A stretch of DNA of 64,000 nucleotides. Origin: Gemmatimonadota bacterium. GTDB taxonomy: Bacteria; Gemmatimonadota; Gemmatimonadetes; Gemmatimonadales; GWC2-71-9. Below are positions 17,886 to 27,310 of this stretch, piece after piece. A model generated the notes under the pieces. The model saw nothing but the letters and a program-made list of their open reading frames with translations. It ran no database searches and had not been told where the DNA came from. The DNA is taken from assembly GCA_016720805.1 (NCBI GenBank), contig JADKJZ010000006.1, forward strand, positions 84,741 to 148,740, written 5' to 3'. The translations under genes were made by a program, and so were the position numbers. Positions within the stretch are counted from its first letter, which is position 1. Each line of letters begins with the position of its first letter.

Positions 17886-18719
17886 ATGCTTCACCGTGCC
17901 TTCCCTGCCCTGCTGCTCCTCGCCGCCTGTAGCAAGCCCGCCGAAACACCGCCGGCCGAAGTGGCGGTGGCACCGCCGGTCGTGACCTATACCGCGAGCG
18001 ACTTCGCCTTCGCCGGTCCGGACACCATCGCGCCGGGCGTGACGACGATTCGTATGGTGAACACCGGCAAGCAGGAGCATCATCGGATTCTCGGCCAGCT
18101 CGCCAGCGGCACCACGCTGGAAGCGGTCATGGCGGAGATGCAGGCGAATCCGAATGGCGAGCCGAAGGGTCTGATCTGGGTTGGCGGCGCGGGCGGCGCG
18201 CTCCCGGCCGACTCGTCCGGCGCCATCACCGAGCTTGCGCCGGGCAAGTACGTCGCCTTCTGCTTCATCCCGGACCCGACCGATGGGGGCAAGCCACACA
18301 TCATGAAGGGGATGCTCAAGGAGATCGTCGTCGCCGGCACGCCGAATGGCGCCGTGCTGCCCACGGCCGATCTCGAGATCCACCTGAGCGACTTCGCCTT
18401 CTCGCCGACGACGCTCACCGCAGGCACCCACACCATCAAGGTGATCAACGACGGCAAGCAGACGCACGAAATTGCGCTGACCCGTCTCGACGATGGGGCA
18501 ACGGCCGAGTCGTTCCTCGCGGCGCTTGCGCCGGGCGCCAAGGGCCCACCGCCGGGCAAGCCGGTCGGCGGTAACGGTGCGATCTCCGCCGGCGGATCGA
18601 ACTACCTGACCATCACGCTGACCAAGGGCACCTACCTGCTGACCTGCTTCGTCCCGGATACGGCCGACGGCGTGCCGCACGTGATGAAGGGGATGGTGCA
18701 GACGGTCATCGTCAACTGA
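17886..18719 (+). CDS. Lipoprotein with two cupredoxin-like domains
   Basis: 277 aa. Lipobox LLLLAAC puts the lipidated cysteine at residue 15. Two similar halves follow. The first contains TASDFAFAGPDTIAPG, HHRILGQL and a C..PDP....PHIMKGM block; the second contains LSDFAFSPTTLTAG, HEIALTRL and a C..PDT....PHVMKGM block. The Cys, His and Met placement resembles type-1 copper ligands. It probably binds copper at the cell surface; electron transfer is inferred. A multicopper oxidase lies 1.6 kb downstream. The stop abuts a 7-bp repeat array. Confidence 0.75.
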   Translation: MLHRAFPALLLLAACSKPAETPPAEVAVAPPVVTYTASDFAFAGPDTIAPGVTTIRMVNTGKQEHHRILGQLASGTTLEAVMAEMQANPNGEPKGLIWVGGAGGALPADSSGAITELAPGKYVAFCFIPDPTDGGKPHIMKGMLKEIVVAGTPNGAVLPTADLEIHLSDFAFSPTTLTAGTHTIKVINDGKQTHEIALTRLDDGATAESFLAALAPGAKGPPPGKPVGGNGAISAGGSNYLTITLTKGTYLLTCFVPDTADGVPHVMKGMVQTVIVN

Positions 18720-18725
18720 TGACGA

Positions 18726-18770
18726 TCGGGGATGATCGATTGTCGATGATCGATGATCGATCATCCCCGA
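18726..18770. repeat. Heptamer array with a 15-bp perfect inverted repeat
   Basis: Units GATGATC, GATTGTC, GATGATC, GATGATC, GATCATC occupy 18731-18765. The outer 15 bp (18726-18740 and 18756-18770, TCGGGGATGATCGAT and its complement) form a perfect stem. It begins a few bases after the preceding stop codon and could act as a terminator, though no T-run follows. Confidence 0.85.
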
Positions 18771-18784
18771 CACAACCCACCGAT

Positions 18785-19366
18785 GTGCCCCTCGGCTGCC
18801 CACGACGAGGGTCCGCGCGGAGTCAGGCCGTTGCGCGGCGCATCCTCGGGATCTTCGGGTGGCGGATGGCAGGGAGCCTGCCTGACGCGCCGCGTTTCGT
18901 CCTGATCGTGGCTCCCCACACTTCCAACTGGGACTTTCCGCTCGGCATCCTGGCGATGTTTGCGGTCGGCCTGCAGCTCACCTGGCTCGGCAAGCACACC
19001 CTCTTCCGCTTCCCCGTCCGCGGCCTGTTGCGATGGCTCGGTGGCGAACCGGTGGATCGATCCGCCCCGCACGGCGTCGTCGGTGCGGCGATCGAACGAT
19101 TCCGTGATCGGCCGCAATGGGTGCTCGCCATCTCCCCCGAGGGCACGAGGCGCCGCATCCCGCAGTGGAAGAGTGGCTACCACCGTGTGGCCCACGGTGC
19201 CGGCGTCCCGATCCTCCCGGTCGCGATCGACTACCGCCGCCGGGTGATCGAGATCGGCACCCTCTTTCAGCCAACCGACGACGCCAGCGCCGACACGGCC
19301 GCACTCCGCAGCCGCTTCACCGCGGAGATGGCGCGCTACCCGGCGCTCTTCGCCACCGAGCCCTGA
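18785..19366 (+). CDS. PlsC-like acyltransferase
   Basis: 193 aa from the GTG at 18785; an ATG at 18719 is also in frame but its first 22 codons are just the heptamer array, so it is unlikely. The catalytic HxxxxD box is APHTSNWDFP and the substrate motif is ISPEGTRR. This matches the lysophospholipid acyltransferase family that builds phosphatidic acid or acylates related lipids. It lacks a clear membrane anchor apart from a hydrophobic segment near ILAMFAVGLQLTWL. The exact acceptor is unknown. Confidence 0.8.
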   Translation: MPLGCPRRGSARSQAVARRILGIFGWRMAGSLPDAPRFVLIVAPHTSNWDFPLGILAMFAVGLQLTWLGKHTLFRFPVRGLLRWLGGEPVDRSAPHGVVGAAIERFRDRPQWVLAISPEGTRRRIPQWKSGYHRVAHGAGVPILPVAIDYRRRVIEIGTLFQPTDDASADTAALRSRFTAEMARYPALFATEP

Positions 19367-19457
19367 CCCACCCGCGGCCCTTACCGGACCGCCCACCGAC
19401 CCGCATATTCAGCCGTTCCGCCTGCCCGCGCCGCCCCACCCCCCTTGGGAGTTCCAG

Positions 19458-20333
19458 ATGGCCGAGGCCACCCCCCCGCCACGCAAGCCATTCGACGACG
19501 AACTCGACGTCGCGGGCGTGACCCATGTCGGCAAGGTGCGACCGACCAACGAGGACCACTTCCTCCTCGGCTCGTTGCACAAGCATCTCGACATCCTCTC
19601 CACGTCGTTGCCGCAGGCGCATCATTTCCCCGGGACCGACGAGCGACTTGCCTTCCTTGCGATGATCGCCGACGGAGTCGGCGGCCGGTCGGCCGGGGAG
19701 GAAGCCAGTCGCGTGACCCTCGAGTCCGTGACGCGCTACGTCTCGAAGAGCCTGCAGTGCTACTACTCCGCCGATGCGCACGCCGACGACTTTGTCGACC
19801 TGTTGCAGGACGCGGTGATGCGCAGCCATGAGGAGTTGCTGGCACGCGCCGCCGCCGATCGCGACCTGCAGGGGATGGCCACCACGCTGACGCTCTGGCT
19901 CGGTGTCTGGCCGTGGACCTTCCTGATCCAGGTCGGTGATTCGCGCTACTACCAGTATCGTCGCGGTGTCCTGACCCAGGTGACGCGCGACCAGACGATG
20001 GCGCAGGAGCTGGTGGACCAGGGCGTGATGACCCGCTCGGTCGCGTTTGCGTCGCGGTGGGCCAACGTGCTGTCGAGCGCCATCGGCGGCCAGCAAACCG
20101 CACCGGTCGTCACGCGCATCGCCTCGGATTGGGAGAACATCCACCTCCTCTGCAGCGATGGCCTCACCAAGCACGTCAGCGACGACCGCATCGCCGAGTG
20201 CCTGCGCACCATGACCTCCTCCAAGCAGGCGTGCGACACCCTGTTGCAGGAGGCCCTCGATGGCGGCGGTACCGACAACGTCACCATCATCGTCGGCCGG
20301 GCGGTGCCCCGCCCCTCCCTGGAGGCTGCATGA
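19458..20333 (+). CDS. PPM/PP2C-type serine/threonine protein phosphatase
   Basis: 291 aa. The PP2C metal motifs are present in order: THVGKVRPTNEDHFLL, MIADGVGGRSAGEEAS, GMATTLTLWLG, VGDSRYYQYRRG, LLCSDGLTKHV and GGGTDNVTIIVG. All metal-binding aspartates are kept, so it should be active. It removes phosphate from Ser/Thr proteins in the cytosol; no partner kinase is in the window. The stop overlaps the multicopper oxidase start by 4 nt. Confidence 0.93.
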   Translation: MAEATPPPRKPFDDELDVAGVTHVGKVRPTNEDHFLLGSLHKHLDILSTSLPQAHHFPGTDERLAFLAMIADGVGGRSAGEEASRVTLESVTRYVSKSLQCYYSADAHADDFVDLLQDAVMRSHEELLARAAADRDLQGMATTLTLWLGVWPWTFLIQVGDSRYYQYRRGVLTQVTRDQTMAQELVDQGVMTRSVAFASRWANVLSSAIGGQQTAPVVTRIASDWENIHLLCSDGLTKHVSDDRIAECLRTMTSSKQACDTLLQEALDGGGTDNVTIIVGRAVPRPSLEAA

Positions 20334-22174
20334 AAGTGCCGGCGTTCGCGCTCGTCCTCGCGGCCACCGTCGTCGTCGCATCGCCCCCGATGGCCGACGA
20401 GGTGCCGCGAGTGGTCGCCAACGACAATCGCGTCCCGGGCGGCAACCTGGTCCGCGACACGCTGCACATCGCGCTGGTGCTGCAGCGTGCCGAGTGGTAT
20501 CCGGAGGCGGAGAACGGCCCGCACGTGACGGTCGAAGCGTTCGGAGAGGCGGGCAAGGCACCGAGGATCCCTGCGCCACTCATCCGGGTGCGCGAAGGGA
20601 CCGTGATTCGGGCCACAGTGCGGAACGCGTTGCCCGATTCGACCGCTTCCCTGATCGGGCTCGGCACGCACCCCGTTGCGACGACCGACACCGTGAAGGT
20701 GAAGCCGGGTGACTCCACCGTGGTCACCTTCCTGGCTGGTGCGCCGGGGACCTATCTCTACCGCGCCGTGATCGGCAACGACCCCGACACGCGCGAGGCG
20801 GAGCATGAGACCGCGGGCGGCGCCCTGGTCGTGGACCCGGTCGGGGGCTCGCCCCCCGACCGGATCTTCGTGATGAACATCACCTTTCAGGAGATCGACA
20901 GCACGCGGGTGAAGGAGGCGCTGGCGATCAACGGCAAGTCGTGGCCCCACACCGAGCGACTGACAATGTCGGTGGGCGACTCACTGCGGTGGCGCGTGGT
21001 CAACGGCACGTCCCGCGGGCACCCGATGCACATGCACGGCTTCTATTTCCGGACGACGGCCATCGGCACCGGTCTGGCCAGTACGGCGATTCCGTCCGAT
21101 CAGCAGGCGCTTGAAGTGACCGACTCCTACCGCAAGTGGAGCACCCGCGACGTCGTCTGGTCGCCGGACCGGGCGGGCAACTGGCTCTTCCATTGCCACA
21201 TCACCTTTCACGTCGTTCCGGAGGCGCGCCTCGATTACGGTCCCACCGACGAACATCAGACGCACTCCACCGATCCGATGGCGCACATGGCGGGACTCGT
21301 GCTCGGGATGACCGTCGCCCCGAGTCGCGCGACGCCACCGGCCCCGACCCGCGTGCGCAAGCTGGCACTCTACGTCGATCAGGGCGGCCCGCGCGGTCGC
21401 GCCCCGTCGACCTTCAGCTACATCCTGAAGAACGGCCCCAAGGCACCGGCCGCGGACTCGATGCAGCGGATCGGCTCGACGCTCTTCCTGACCAGGGGAG
21501 AACGCTCCGACATCACGGTCCACAATCGCTCGAAGCAGGCGGGCGGCATCCACTGGCACGGGATCGAGCTGGAGAGCTGGTCCGACGGCGTGGTCGGATG
21601 GAGCAGCAAGGGCGCCGCGATGGCCCCGCCGATCGTGCCGGGTGGCACCTTCACCGCGCACTTGCTGACGCCGCGGGCTGGCACGTTCATGTACCACACC
21701 CACATGAACGATGTCGAGCAGGTCACCGGCGGCGCCGTCGGCGCGATCGTCGTCCTCGAGCCGGGGCAGCGTTTCGACCCGAGCCGCGACCACATCTTCC
21801 TCGCGCACTGGAACGGGGTCGACTACGACTCCAACGATCTGCCGAACCTGCTCATCAACGGCGACTCGCTTTCCGATACGCCCCGGACGCTGGCGCTCGG
21901 CGTGACCCACCGCATCCGGATCATCAACATCGGACCGGCGGGGATCGTCCAGTTCACGATGCGCCAGGACACCACCACCAGCAGTTGGCGCGCGCTCGCG
22001 AAGGACGGCGCCGACCTGCCGGTCGTGAGGCGCACGGCGCGGCCAGCGCTGGTGCGAGTCGATGCCGGCGAGACCTACGACTTCGAGTTCACCCCGACCG
22101 TCGCCGGCCGCTACAGCCTCGAAGCGGCATTCAAGCCGCCGGCGCGGTGGCGACAGCAGTTCATCGTGCGCTGA
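20330..22174 (+). CDS. Multicopper oxidase with reversed copper-motif order
   Basis: 614 aa with a signal peptide (VPAFALVLAATVVVASPPMA). Four copper motifs are clear but in unusual order: HPMHMHG near residue 231, HCHITFH at 288-294, then HWHG at 408 and YHTH at 455. In ordinary laccases HWHG and YHSH come first and the other two are C-terminal. A degenerate first cupredoxin unit (RVREGTVIRATVRNALPDS, GTYLYRAVIGND) lacks its histidines. The full T1 and T2/T3 ligand set exists, so oxidase activity is plausible. The upstream cupredoxin lipoprotein could be an electron partner; inferred. Confidence 0.85.
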   Translation: MKVPAFALVLAATVVVASPPMADEVPRVVANDNRVPGGNLVRDTLHIALVLQRAEWYPEAENGPHVTVEAFGEAGKAPRIPAPLIRVREGTVIRATVRNALPDSTASLIGLGTHPVATTDTVKVKPGDSTVVTFLAGAPGTYLYRAVIGNDPDTREAEHETAGGALVVDPVGGSPPDRIFVMNITFQEIDSTRVKEALAINGKSWPHTERLTMSVGDSLRWRVVNGTSRGHPMHMHGFYFRTTAIGTGLASTAIPSDQQALEVTDSYRKWSTRDVVWSPDRAGNWLFHCHITFHVVPEARLDYGPTDEHQTHSTDPMAHMAGLVLGMTVAPSRATPPAPTRVRKLALYVDQGGPRGRAPSTFSYILKNGPKAPAADSMQRIGSTLFLTRGERSDITVHNRSKQAGGIHWHGIELESWSDGVVGWSSKGAAMAPPIVPGGTFTAHLLTPRAGTFMYHTHMNDVEQVTGGAVGAIVVLEPGQRFDPSRDHIFLAHWNGVDYDSNDLPNLLINGDSLSDTPRTLALGVTHRIRIINIGPAGIVQFTMRQDTTTSSWRALAKDGADLPVVRRTARPALVRVDAGETYDFEFTPTVAGRYSLEAAFKPPARWRQQFIVR

Positions 22175-22244
22175 ACGTGGCCGGTCTGTCGGGTCGGGGG
22201 TAGCTTTCGGAGATCTCCTCTCCTCCCCGATCCGAGGCCGCACC

Positions 22245-25200
22245 ATGCTGCATCCCGTCACCCGAGCAGGCCTCGCCCTGCTTGCCATGCTCCCCGCCAG
22301 CCTCGTCGCCCAGACTGGTCCCTCCGCAGCGGCCGCGGTCAACCCGGCGCTCCTCGAGGGCCTCCGCTACCGATTGGTGGGCCCCTCGCGTGGCGGCCGC
22401 GTCACCGCCGTGACCGGCGTGGCGTCGGAACCGCGCACCTTCTACATGGGCGTGGCGAGCGGCGGCGTCTTCAAGACGACGGATGGCGGCGAGCGCTGGG
22501 TTCCGGTCACCGACGGCCAGGTGCCGGTCGGCTCCACCGGCGCGATCGAGGTCGCGCCGAGCGACCCGAAAGTCGTCTATGTCGGCACCGGCTCCGATGG
22601 GCTGCGCAGCAATGTCTCCACCGGTCGCGGCGTCTACCGCTCCGGCGACGCGGGGGCCACCTGGCAATTCGCCGGGCTGTATGACGTCGGGCAAATCGGT
22701 GGCGTGCGCGTCCACCCGCGCGACCCGAATACGCTCTGGGTTGCTGCCAATGGTGATGCCTTCAAGCCCTCGCCGAATCGCGGCATCTTCAAGAGCACCG
22801 ACGGCGGGAAGAACTGGAAGCGCAGCCTCTTCCTCACTGATTCGAGCGGTGCGATGGACGTCGAGCTGCAGCCGGGGAATCCGGACGTGGTCTACGCCTG
22901 GCTCTCGCGCATCGAGCGGAAGCCGTGGACCATCATCTCCGGCGCGCGCGAAGGCGGCTTCTATCGCAGCACCGATGGCGGCACCACCTGGACCCACATC
23001 ACCGCCGGATTGCCCAGCGACCTGATCGGCAAGGGGAACCTCGCCGTGACCGCCGCGAACCCGAAGCGCATCTATGCGCTGATCGAGGCCAAGCCGGGCG
23101 GCGGACTCTACCGCTCCGACGACGCCGGCCTCACCTGGTCGCCGATGAACGCCAATGCCGGCCTCGTGCAGCGCCCGTTCTACTACACCACCCTCGGCGC
23201 CGATCCGACCAATGCGGACATCGTCTACGCCGGCGCGGAGAGCTTCTACAAGTCGGTCGACGGCGGCAAGACGCTGACCACGATGCGCACGCCGCACGGC
23301 GACAACCACGACATCTGGATCAACCCGACCAGCGGGCAGACGATGATCCAGTCGAACGACGGCGGCGCCAACGTCTCGTTCGATGGCGGGCGCACCTGGT
23401 CGACGCAGCTCAACCAGCCGACCGCCGAGATCTACGGCGTCTGGATGGACAACGCCTTCCCGTACAACCTCTACGGTGCGCAGCAGGACAACAGCACGCT
23501 GCGGCTCTCGTCGCAGTCGGTCCCGGGCCCGCGCGAGGAACTCGGCAACATGCCGGGGTGCGAGACCGGCCCGATCATTCCGCATCCGGCCGACCCGAAC
23601 ATCGTCTACGGCTCGTGCAAGGGGCAGTACGCCGTGATGGACCTGCGCACGGGGCAGTCGAAGAACTACTGGATCGGCGGGCAGTCGCTCTACGGCAACC
23701 CCGCGTCAGACCTGATCTGGCGGATGCAGCGCGTCTCGCCGATGGCGCTGTCGCCACACGATCCGTCGGTGCTCTACTACGGCTCGCAGTATCTGCACCG
23801 CACCCGCGACCTCGGCGTGACGTGGGAGACGCTCTCCCCCGACCTCACCGCGAAGCCGGCCTGCTGCCAGGGCGCGAGCGGCGAGCCGATCACGCGCGAC
23901 GTGACGGGCGAGGAGTTCTACAGTACGCTCTACGCGATCACCGAGTCGCCGATCGAACGCGGCGTGATCTGGACCGGCGCCAACGATGGCCCGATTCACG
24001 TGACGCGGGACAATGGAAAGACGTGGACCAACGTGACGCCGAAGGATCTCCCGACCGGCGGCCGCGTGCAGTGGATCGAGGCCTCGCCGACGCGCCCTGG
24101 CGTCGCGTATGCCGCGGTCTACCGCTACCTGCTCGGCGACTACGCGCCGTACTTCTACCGCACTGCCAACTACGGCCGCAGCTGGACGAAGATCGTCACC
24201 GGCATCCCTGGCGACGAACCGACGCGCGTCGTGCGCGCGGACCCGGATCGCGCCGGGACTCCTCTACGGCGGCACCGAATTCGGGATGTACGTCTCGTTC
24301 GATGACGGCGATCACTGGCAATCGCTGCAGCTCAACCTGCCGAACGTTCCGATCAACGACATCAAGGTCTACCGCAAGGACCTGATCGTGGCGACCCAGG
24401 GCCGCGCCATGTGGATCCTCGACAACCTCGCGTCGCTGCAGCAGCTCCGGCCGACGACCTCGCTCGATTCAGTCGTCCTCTTCACGCCGCGCGATGGCTA
24501 CAAGACGCGCACCAACGCCGAGGTCCTCGGACCGATGATCGAGTACCGGCTGCCGAAGGCCGGCAGCGTCGTCCAGATCCAGATCCTCGACTCCGCCGGC
24601 ACCGTGGTGAACACCTATGCCAGCGTGTGGCCGGCCGGTGGCGCGCCGGCAGCCGCGCCGCGACCGGCAGCCGCCCCCGCCGACCCGGACGACCCGGACG
24701 CCGCCATGATGGCGGGCCGCGGTGGTCGAGGCGGTGGCGGGGCGGCCAGCCGGCCGACCACCAACGCCGGCATGAATCGCTTCACCTGGGACGCCCGCAC
24801 CAGCGACGGCCTCGGCGCCCCTCCGGGACGCTATCAGGTGAAGCTCACAGTCGAGCCGGCCGTCCGGACCGCGCCTCTTCGGCTGCGGATCGACCCGCGG
24901 GTCGCTGCGGGTGGCGTCACCGAGGCCGACCTGGTGGCCCAGTACCGGCACAACAAGATGATGCGGGCGATGAACACCGAGGTCACCCAGCTGGTCGGGA
25001 AGGTCCGCACCGCCGAGACCCGCCTCAAGGCCGCCGGGCCGGCCGCCGCCGACACCCTCAAGGCCGTCCAGGGGCTGGCCGCCACCCTGAACACCGAGGC
25101 CGTCCGCTACGGGAAGCCGGGGCTCCAGGCCCACATCTCCTACCTCGGCAGCATGACCGGGGGCGCCGACCAGAAGGTGGGCCTCGATGCGCTGAATCGC

Positions 25201-25263
25201 GCCAAGGTGCTCCGTCGGGAGCTGGACGCGGCGGCGGCCACCGCCAAGCGGTGGATTCCGTGA
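22245..25263 (+). CDS. Large secreted sortilin/BNR-type beta-propeller protein, with one frameshift
   Basis: About 1,005 aa if one extra base in the GGG at 24254-24256 is removed; upstream frame ends VVRADPDRAG and continues as LLYGGTEFGMYVSFDDG. A signal peptide (LALLAMLPASLVAQ) precedes many repeats of the YRSxDGGxTW / FKTTDGGERW type (Asp-box, BNR), forming one or two propellers. The C-terminus has NRFTWDARTSDG and a helical tail. Proteins of this plan are common in Acidobacteriota and Gemmatimonadota and are usually annotated as glycosyl hydrolases, without proven activity. A heptamer array begins right after the stop. Confidence 0.8.
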
Positions 25264-25266
25264 CAA

Positions 25267-25308
25267 GGCGATCGGCGATCGGCGACCGGCGAACGGCGAA
25301 CGGCGAAG
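25267..25308. repeat. Heptamer array (GGCGATC/GGCGAAC)6
   Basis: Six 7-bp units starting 3 nt after the sortilin-like stop: GGCGATC twice, GGCGACC, GGCGAAC twice, GGCGAAG. It merges into the palindromic element that follows. Confidence 0.9.
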
Positions 25309-25313
25309 AAGCT

Positions 25314-25421
25314 GTCATCCTGAGCGAAGGAGCCCGTAGGGCTCCGCAGTCGAAGGACCTCAGTCGGGGGAGAGGTCCTTCGATTGCGCTTCGGCTGCGC
25401 CGCCGCTCCGCTCAGGGTGAC
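25314..25421. repeat. Long intergenic palindromic element (GTCATCCTGAGCG family)
   Basis: Arms GTCATCCTGAGCG (25314-25326) and CGCTCAGGGTGAC (25409-25421) pair with one mismatch, enclosing inner stems such as GTCGAAGGACCT with AGGTCCTTCGAT. The hairpin at 2719-2788 belongs to the same general type. The right half (25374-25421) recurs in the same orientation at 37537-37584. Confidence 0.85.
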
Positions 25422-25466
25422 ACACACCCCATCACTCCTCATCAAGCGCTGCCGACGGTCGCGCCC
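25374..25466 (+). repeat. Left flanking direct repeat of the accessory island
   Basis: About 48 bp from GGTCCTTCG to GGGTGAC align without gaps, about three differences, to 37537-37584. Weaker similarity continues for another 40 bp (AGCGCTGCCGACGGTCGCGC against AGTGCGGCCCACGGCCGCGC) after a 4-nt length change. The two copies are 12.16 kb apart and bracket the defence genes. Confidence 0.65.
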
Positions 25467-25484
25467 CCGGTGGTCCAAGGCACG

Positions 25485-25694
25485 TCAGAGTCCTGGCGAG
25501 ACCCCGTGGATCGTTTGGAAGATGACCACCTTGTTCCGTTCCGGGCGCTTACTCCGCCGCATCCTCGGTTGCGATAGATAGGCGGCGAGATGGAACTGAA
25601 TCTCTCGCTTCGTCAATTTGCGGTACCCAAGAAACCGGTACCGCATGTTGTGCGCTGGATCCCGGACCTCGGTCACCACATCAGGCGCCTGCAT
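25485..25694 (-). CDS. Small hypothetical protein
   Basis: 69 aa. The start is well supported by GGGGG 4 nt before the ATG. The product is basic and includes NMRYRFLGYRKLTKREIQFHLAAYLSQ, which suggests a short helix rich in aromatic and charged residues. No family recognised. It is the second gene of a short minus-strand pair at the left end of the accessory island. Its codon use is less GC-biased than that of neighbouring core genes. Confidence 0.6.
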   Translation of the reverse strand: MQAPDVVTEVRDPAHNMRYRFLGYRKLTKREIQFHLAAYLSQPRMRRSKRPERNKVVIFQTIHGVSPGL

Positions 25695-25720
25695 ATCGCC
25701 CCCTTTGAGTAGAATCGACC

Positions 25721-25957
25721 CTAGCGTCCATTCCGGAGCGCGTTAATCACACCTTCCACCGAGGTCTGTCCCGTCCGCTCGCGAAGGGTGTCCAGCCGGG
25801 CGTCGCTGCGCACCCCCAGATCAACCCCGTACGCTTGCTCGATCGTACCAGCCAGGGTGTCGCCGCGCTTCTGGCGGAGCTGGCCGTCCCCGTCGTTTCG
25901 GGCCCGACAACCGGACATCGAGGGATCATCATTCGGGGGGCATGGCTTGTTGGACAT
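25721..25957 (-). CDS. Small hypothetical protein
   Basis: 78 aa with a strong ribosome-binding site (AAAGGAG 6-7 nt before ATG). The C-terminal half reads DARLDTLRERTGQTSVEGVINALRNGR, a helix-turn-helix-like or ribbon-helix-like pattern, and the N-terminus is polar with two cysteines. No recognised family. It is divergent from the XRE-ImmA regulator and shares its promoter region, so it may be co-regulated with that module. Confidence 0.6.
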   Translation of the reverse strand: MSNKPCPPNDDPSMSGCRARNDGDGQLRQKRGDTLAGTIEQAYGVDLGVRSDARLDTLRERTGQTSVEGVINALRNGR

Positions 25958-26000
25958 CGTCGACTCCTTTTGTGAATGAAACCACTATTTGCCGATCAAG

Positions 26001-26015
26001 GTAAGATAGTATTAC
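26001..26015. promoter_or_regulatory. Imperfect palindrome in the divergent promoter region
   Basis: GTAAGATAGTATTAC reads nearly the same on both strands (5 of 7 positions per arm). It lies in an AT-rich gap between the divergent 78-aa gene and the XRE-ImmA gene. XRE repressors often bind such sites in their own promoters; this assignment is inferred. Confidence 0.3.
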
Positions 26016-26055
26016 ATTGTTCGCAACCCCAAACACCTGGTCACTAGGATTCCAA

Positions 26056-27303
26056 ATGCCGATTAGCCCAGAAATCCTCGGACAGCGCCTTCGCTCCGCC
26101 AGAGAGGCGGTGGGATTGACTCAGGAGTCGAGCGCCGCCGCCCTAGAGCTATCGCGCCCGGCGATCTCGGAGCTGGAGGCGGGGCGACGTCGTGTGTCCT
26201 CCCTGGAGCTCGCCCGGTTGGCCCAGCTGTATGGACGGGAGGCGACTGAGTTGCTTGCGCCGGCATTCTCTGAGGCCGACCCGCTCCGAGCACTGTTCCG
26301 GGCGCAGCCGTCGCTCGAGCTGAACGATGAGCTCCGTCAAATCCTTCTCGCGTGGCGCCACCGGGCGCGGGCCCTCACCGACCTCGAAGCAAAGCTCGAG
26401 CTCCCGCGTCGACTCTGCACCGCCGGTCAGTACCCCGGCAACGCGCTGTCGTCCCGTTGGGATGCGATTCAGCAGGGTGAGCGCCTTGCAGAGGAGGAGC
26501 GGGCCCGATTGGGATTGGGCCGCGCCCCAGCACCGGAGCTCCCGATGCTGCTTGAATCGCAGGGAGTCCGCACTGCTCTCGTACCCCTCCCCGATGACAT
26601 CTCCGGATTGACGCTGCAGGAACGGGCTCAGGACCTGATGATCCTGGTGAACGCGGGCCACGCAACGACGCGACACCGCTTCTCGTTCGCGCATGAGTAC
26701 GCCCACGTACTGATCGACCGGGAGCGTGGCAGCATCGTGAGTCGCGCGGGCGATCGCGACGAGTTGATCGAGATGCGGGCGAACTCCTTCGCTGCCGGAT
26801 TCCTGATGCCTCCGGACGGCGTGATCGAATTCGTCCGTGAGCTTGGCAAGGGGCGGGGCAGTCGCGACTCCGCCATGGTGTTTGACGAATCACTGGGGTC
26901 GCCCCTCCGGGTCGAAGGGCGCGCCGCCCCAGGAAGTCAGGACCTGCAGACCTATGATGCCGAGCTTGCGGCCCGGTACTTCGGCGTGAGCAGGATCGCC
27001 ATGATCTATCGTTTCAAGACGTTGGGTCTCATCAAGCAACCGCATCTTGAGGCGCTCCGTGCGGCAGAGGAACTACGCTGGCAGGTAGAGATCGAGCAGG
27101 AGAAGCAGCAGCCACGGGCCAGCTCCAGCGACCTGACGGCCTTCCAACAGCGATTCAGGACGACGGCGCTTGAAGCGTATCGGCGCGAGATCATCTCTCG
27201 CGGCAAGCTGGTGGAGCTGGGCCACTTGATCGAACTGCGAGAGGTCGCGATGGCTGCACTGCTCGCGGACGCGGCATCGATGGACCAGGAAGCGGACAGC
27301 TAG
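26056..27303 (+). CDS. XRE-family regulator fused to ImmA/IrrE metallopeptidase
   Basis: 415 aa from ATG 26056, with AGGA 6 nt upstream; a start 39 nt earlier lacks one. The N-terminal HTH (about 5-60) reads LGQRLRSAREAVGLTQESSAAAL. The peptidase domain has the zinc motif HEYAH (H213, H217) and a downstream glutamate in IEMRANSFAAGFLMP. The ImmA family cleaves or inactivates repressors and toxins/antitoxins. A PIN protein follows 7 nt later. Fused XRE-ImmA genes next to PIN genes are a predicted toxin-antitoxin arrangement. It probably represses its own operon. Confidence 0.88.
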   Translation: MPISPEILGQRLRSAREAVGLTQESSAAALELSRPAISELEAGRRRVSSLELARLAQLYGREATELLAPAFSEADPLRALFRAQPSLELNDELRQILLAWRHRARALTDLEAKLELPRRLCTAGQYPGNALSSRWDAIQQGERLAEEERARLGLGRAPAPELPMLLESQGVRTALVPLPDDISGLTLQERAQDLMILVNAGHATTRHRFSFAHEYAHVLIDRERGSIVSRAGDRDELIEMRANSFAAGFLMPPDGVIEFVRELGKGRGSRDSAMVFDESLGSPLRVEGRAAPGSQDLQTYDAELAARYFGVSRIAMIYRFKTLGLIKQPHLEALRAAEELRWQVEIEQEKQQPRASSSDLTAFQQRFRTTALEAYRREIISRGKLVELGHLIELREVAMAALLADAASMDQEADS

Positions 27304-27310
27304 GCACACG

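Noticed and set aside
18719..18784. Upstream ATG for the PlsC-like acyltransferase
   Set aside because: The extra residues are entirely encoded by the heptamer array, so the later GTG is preferred.
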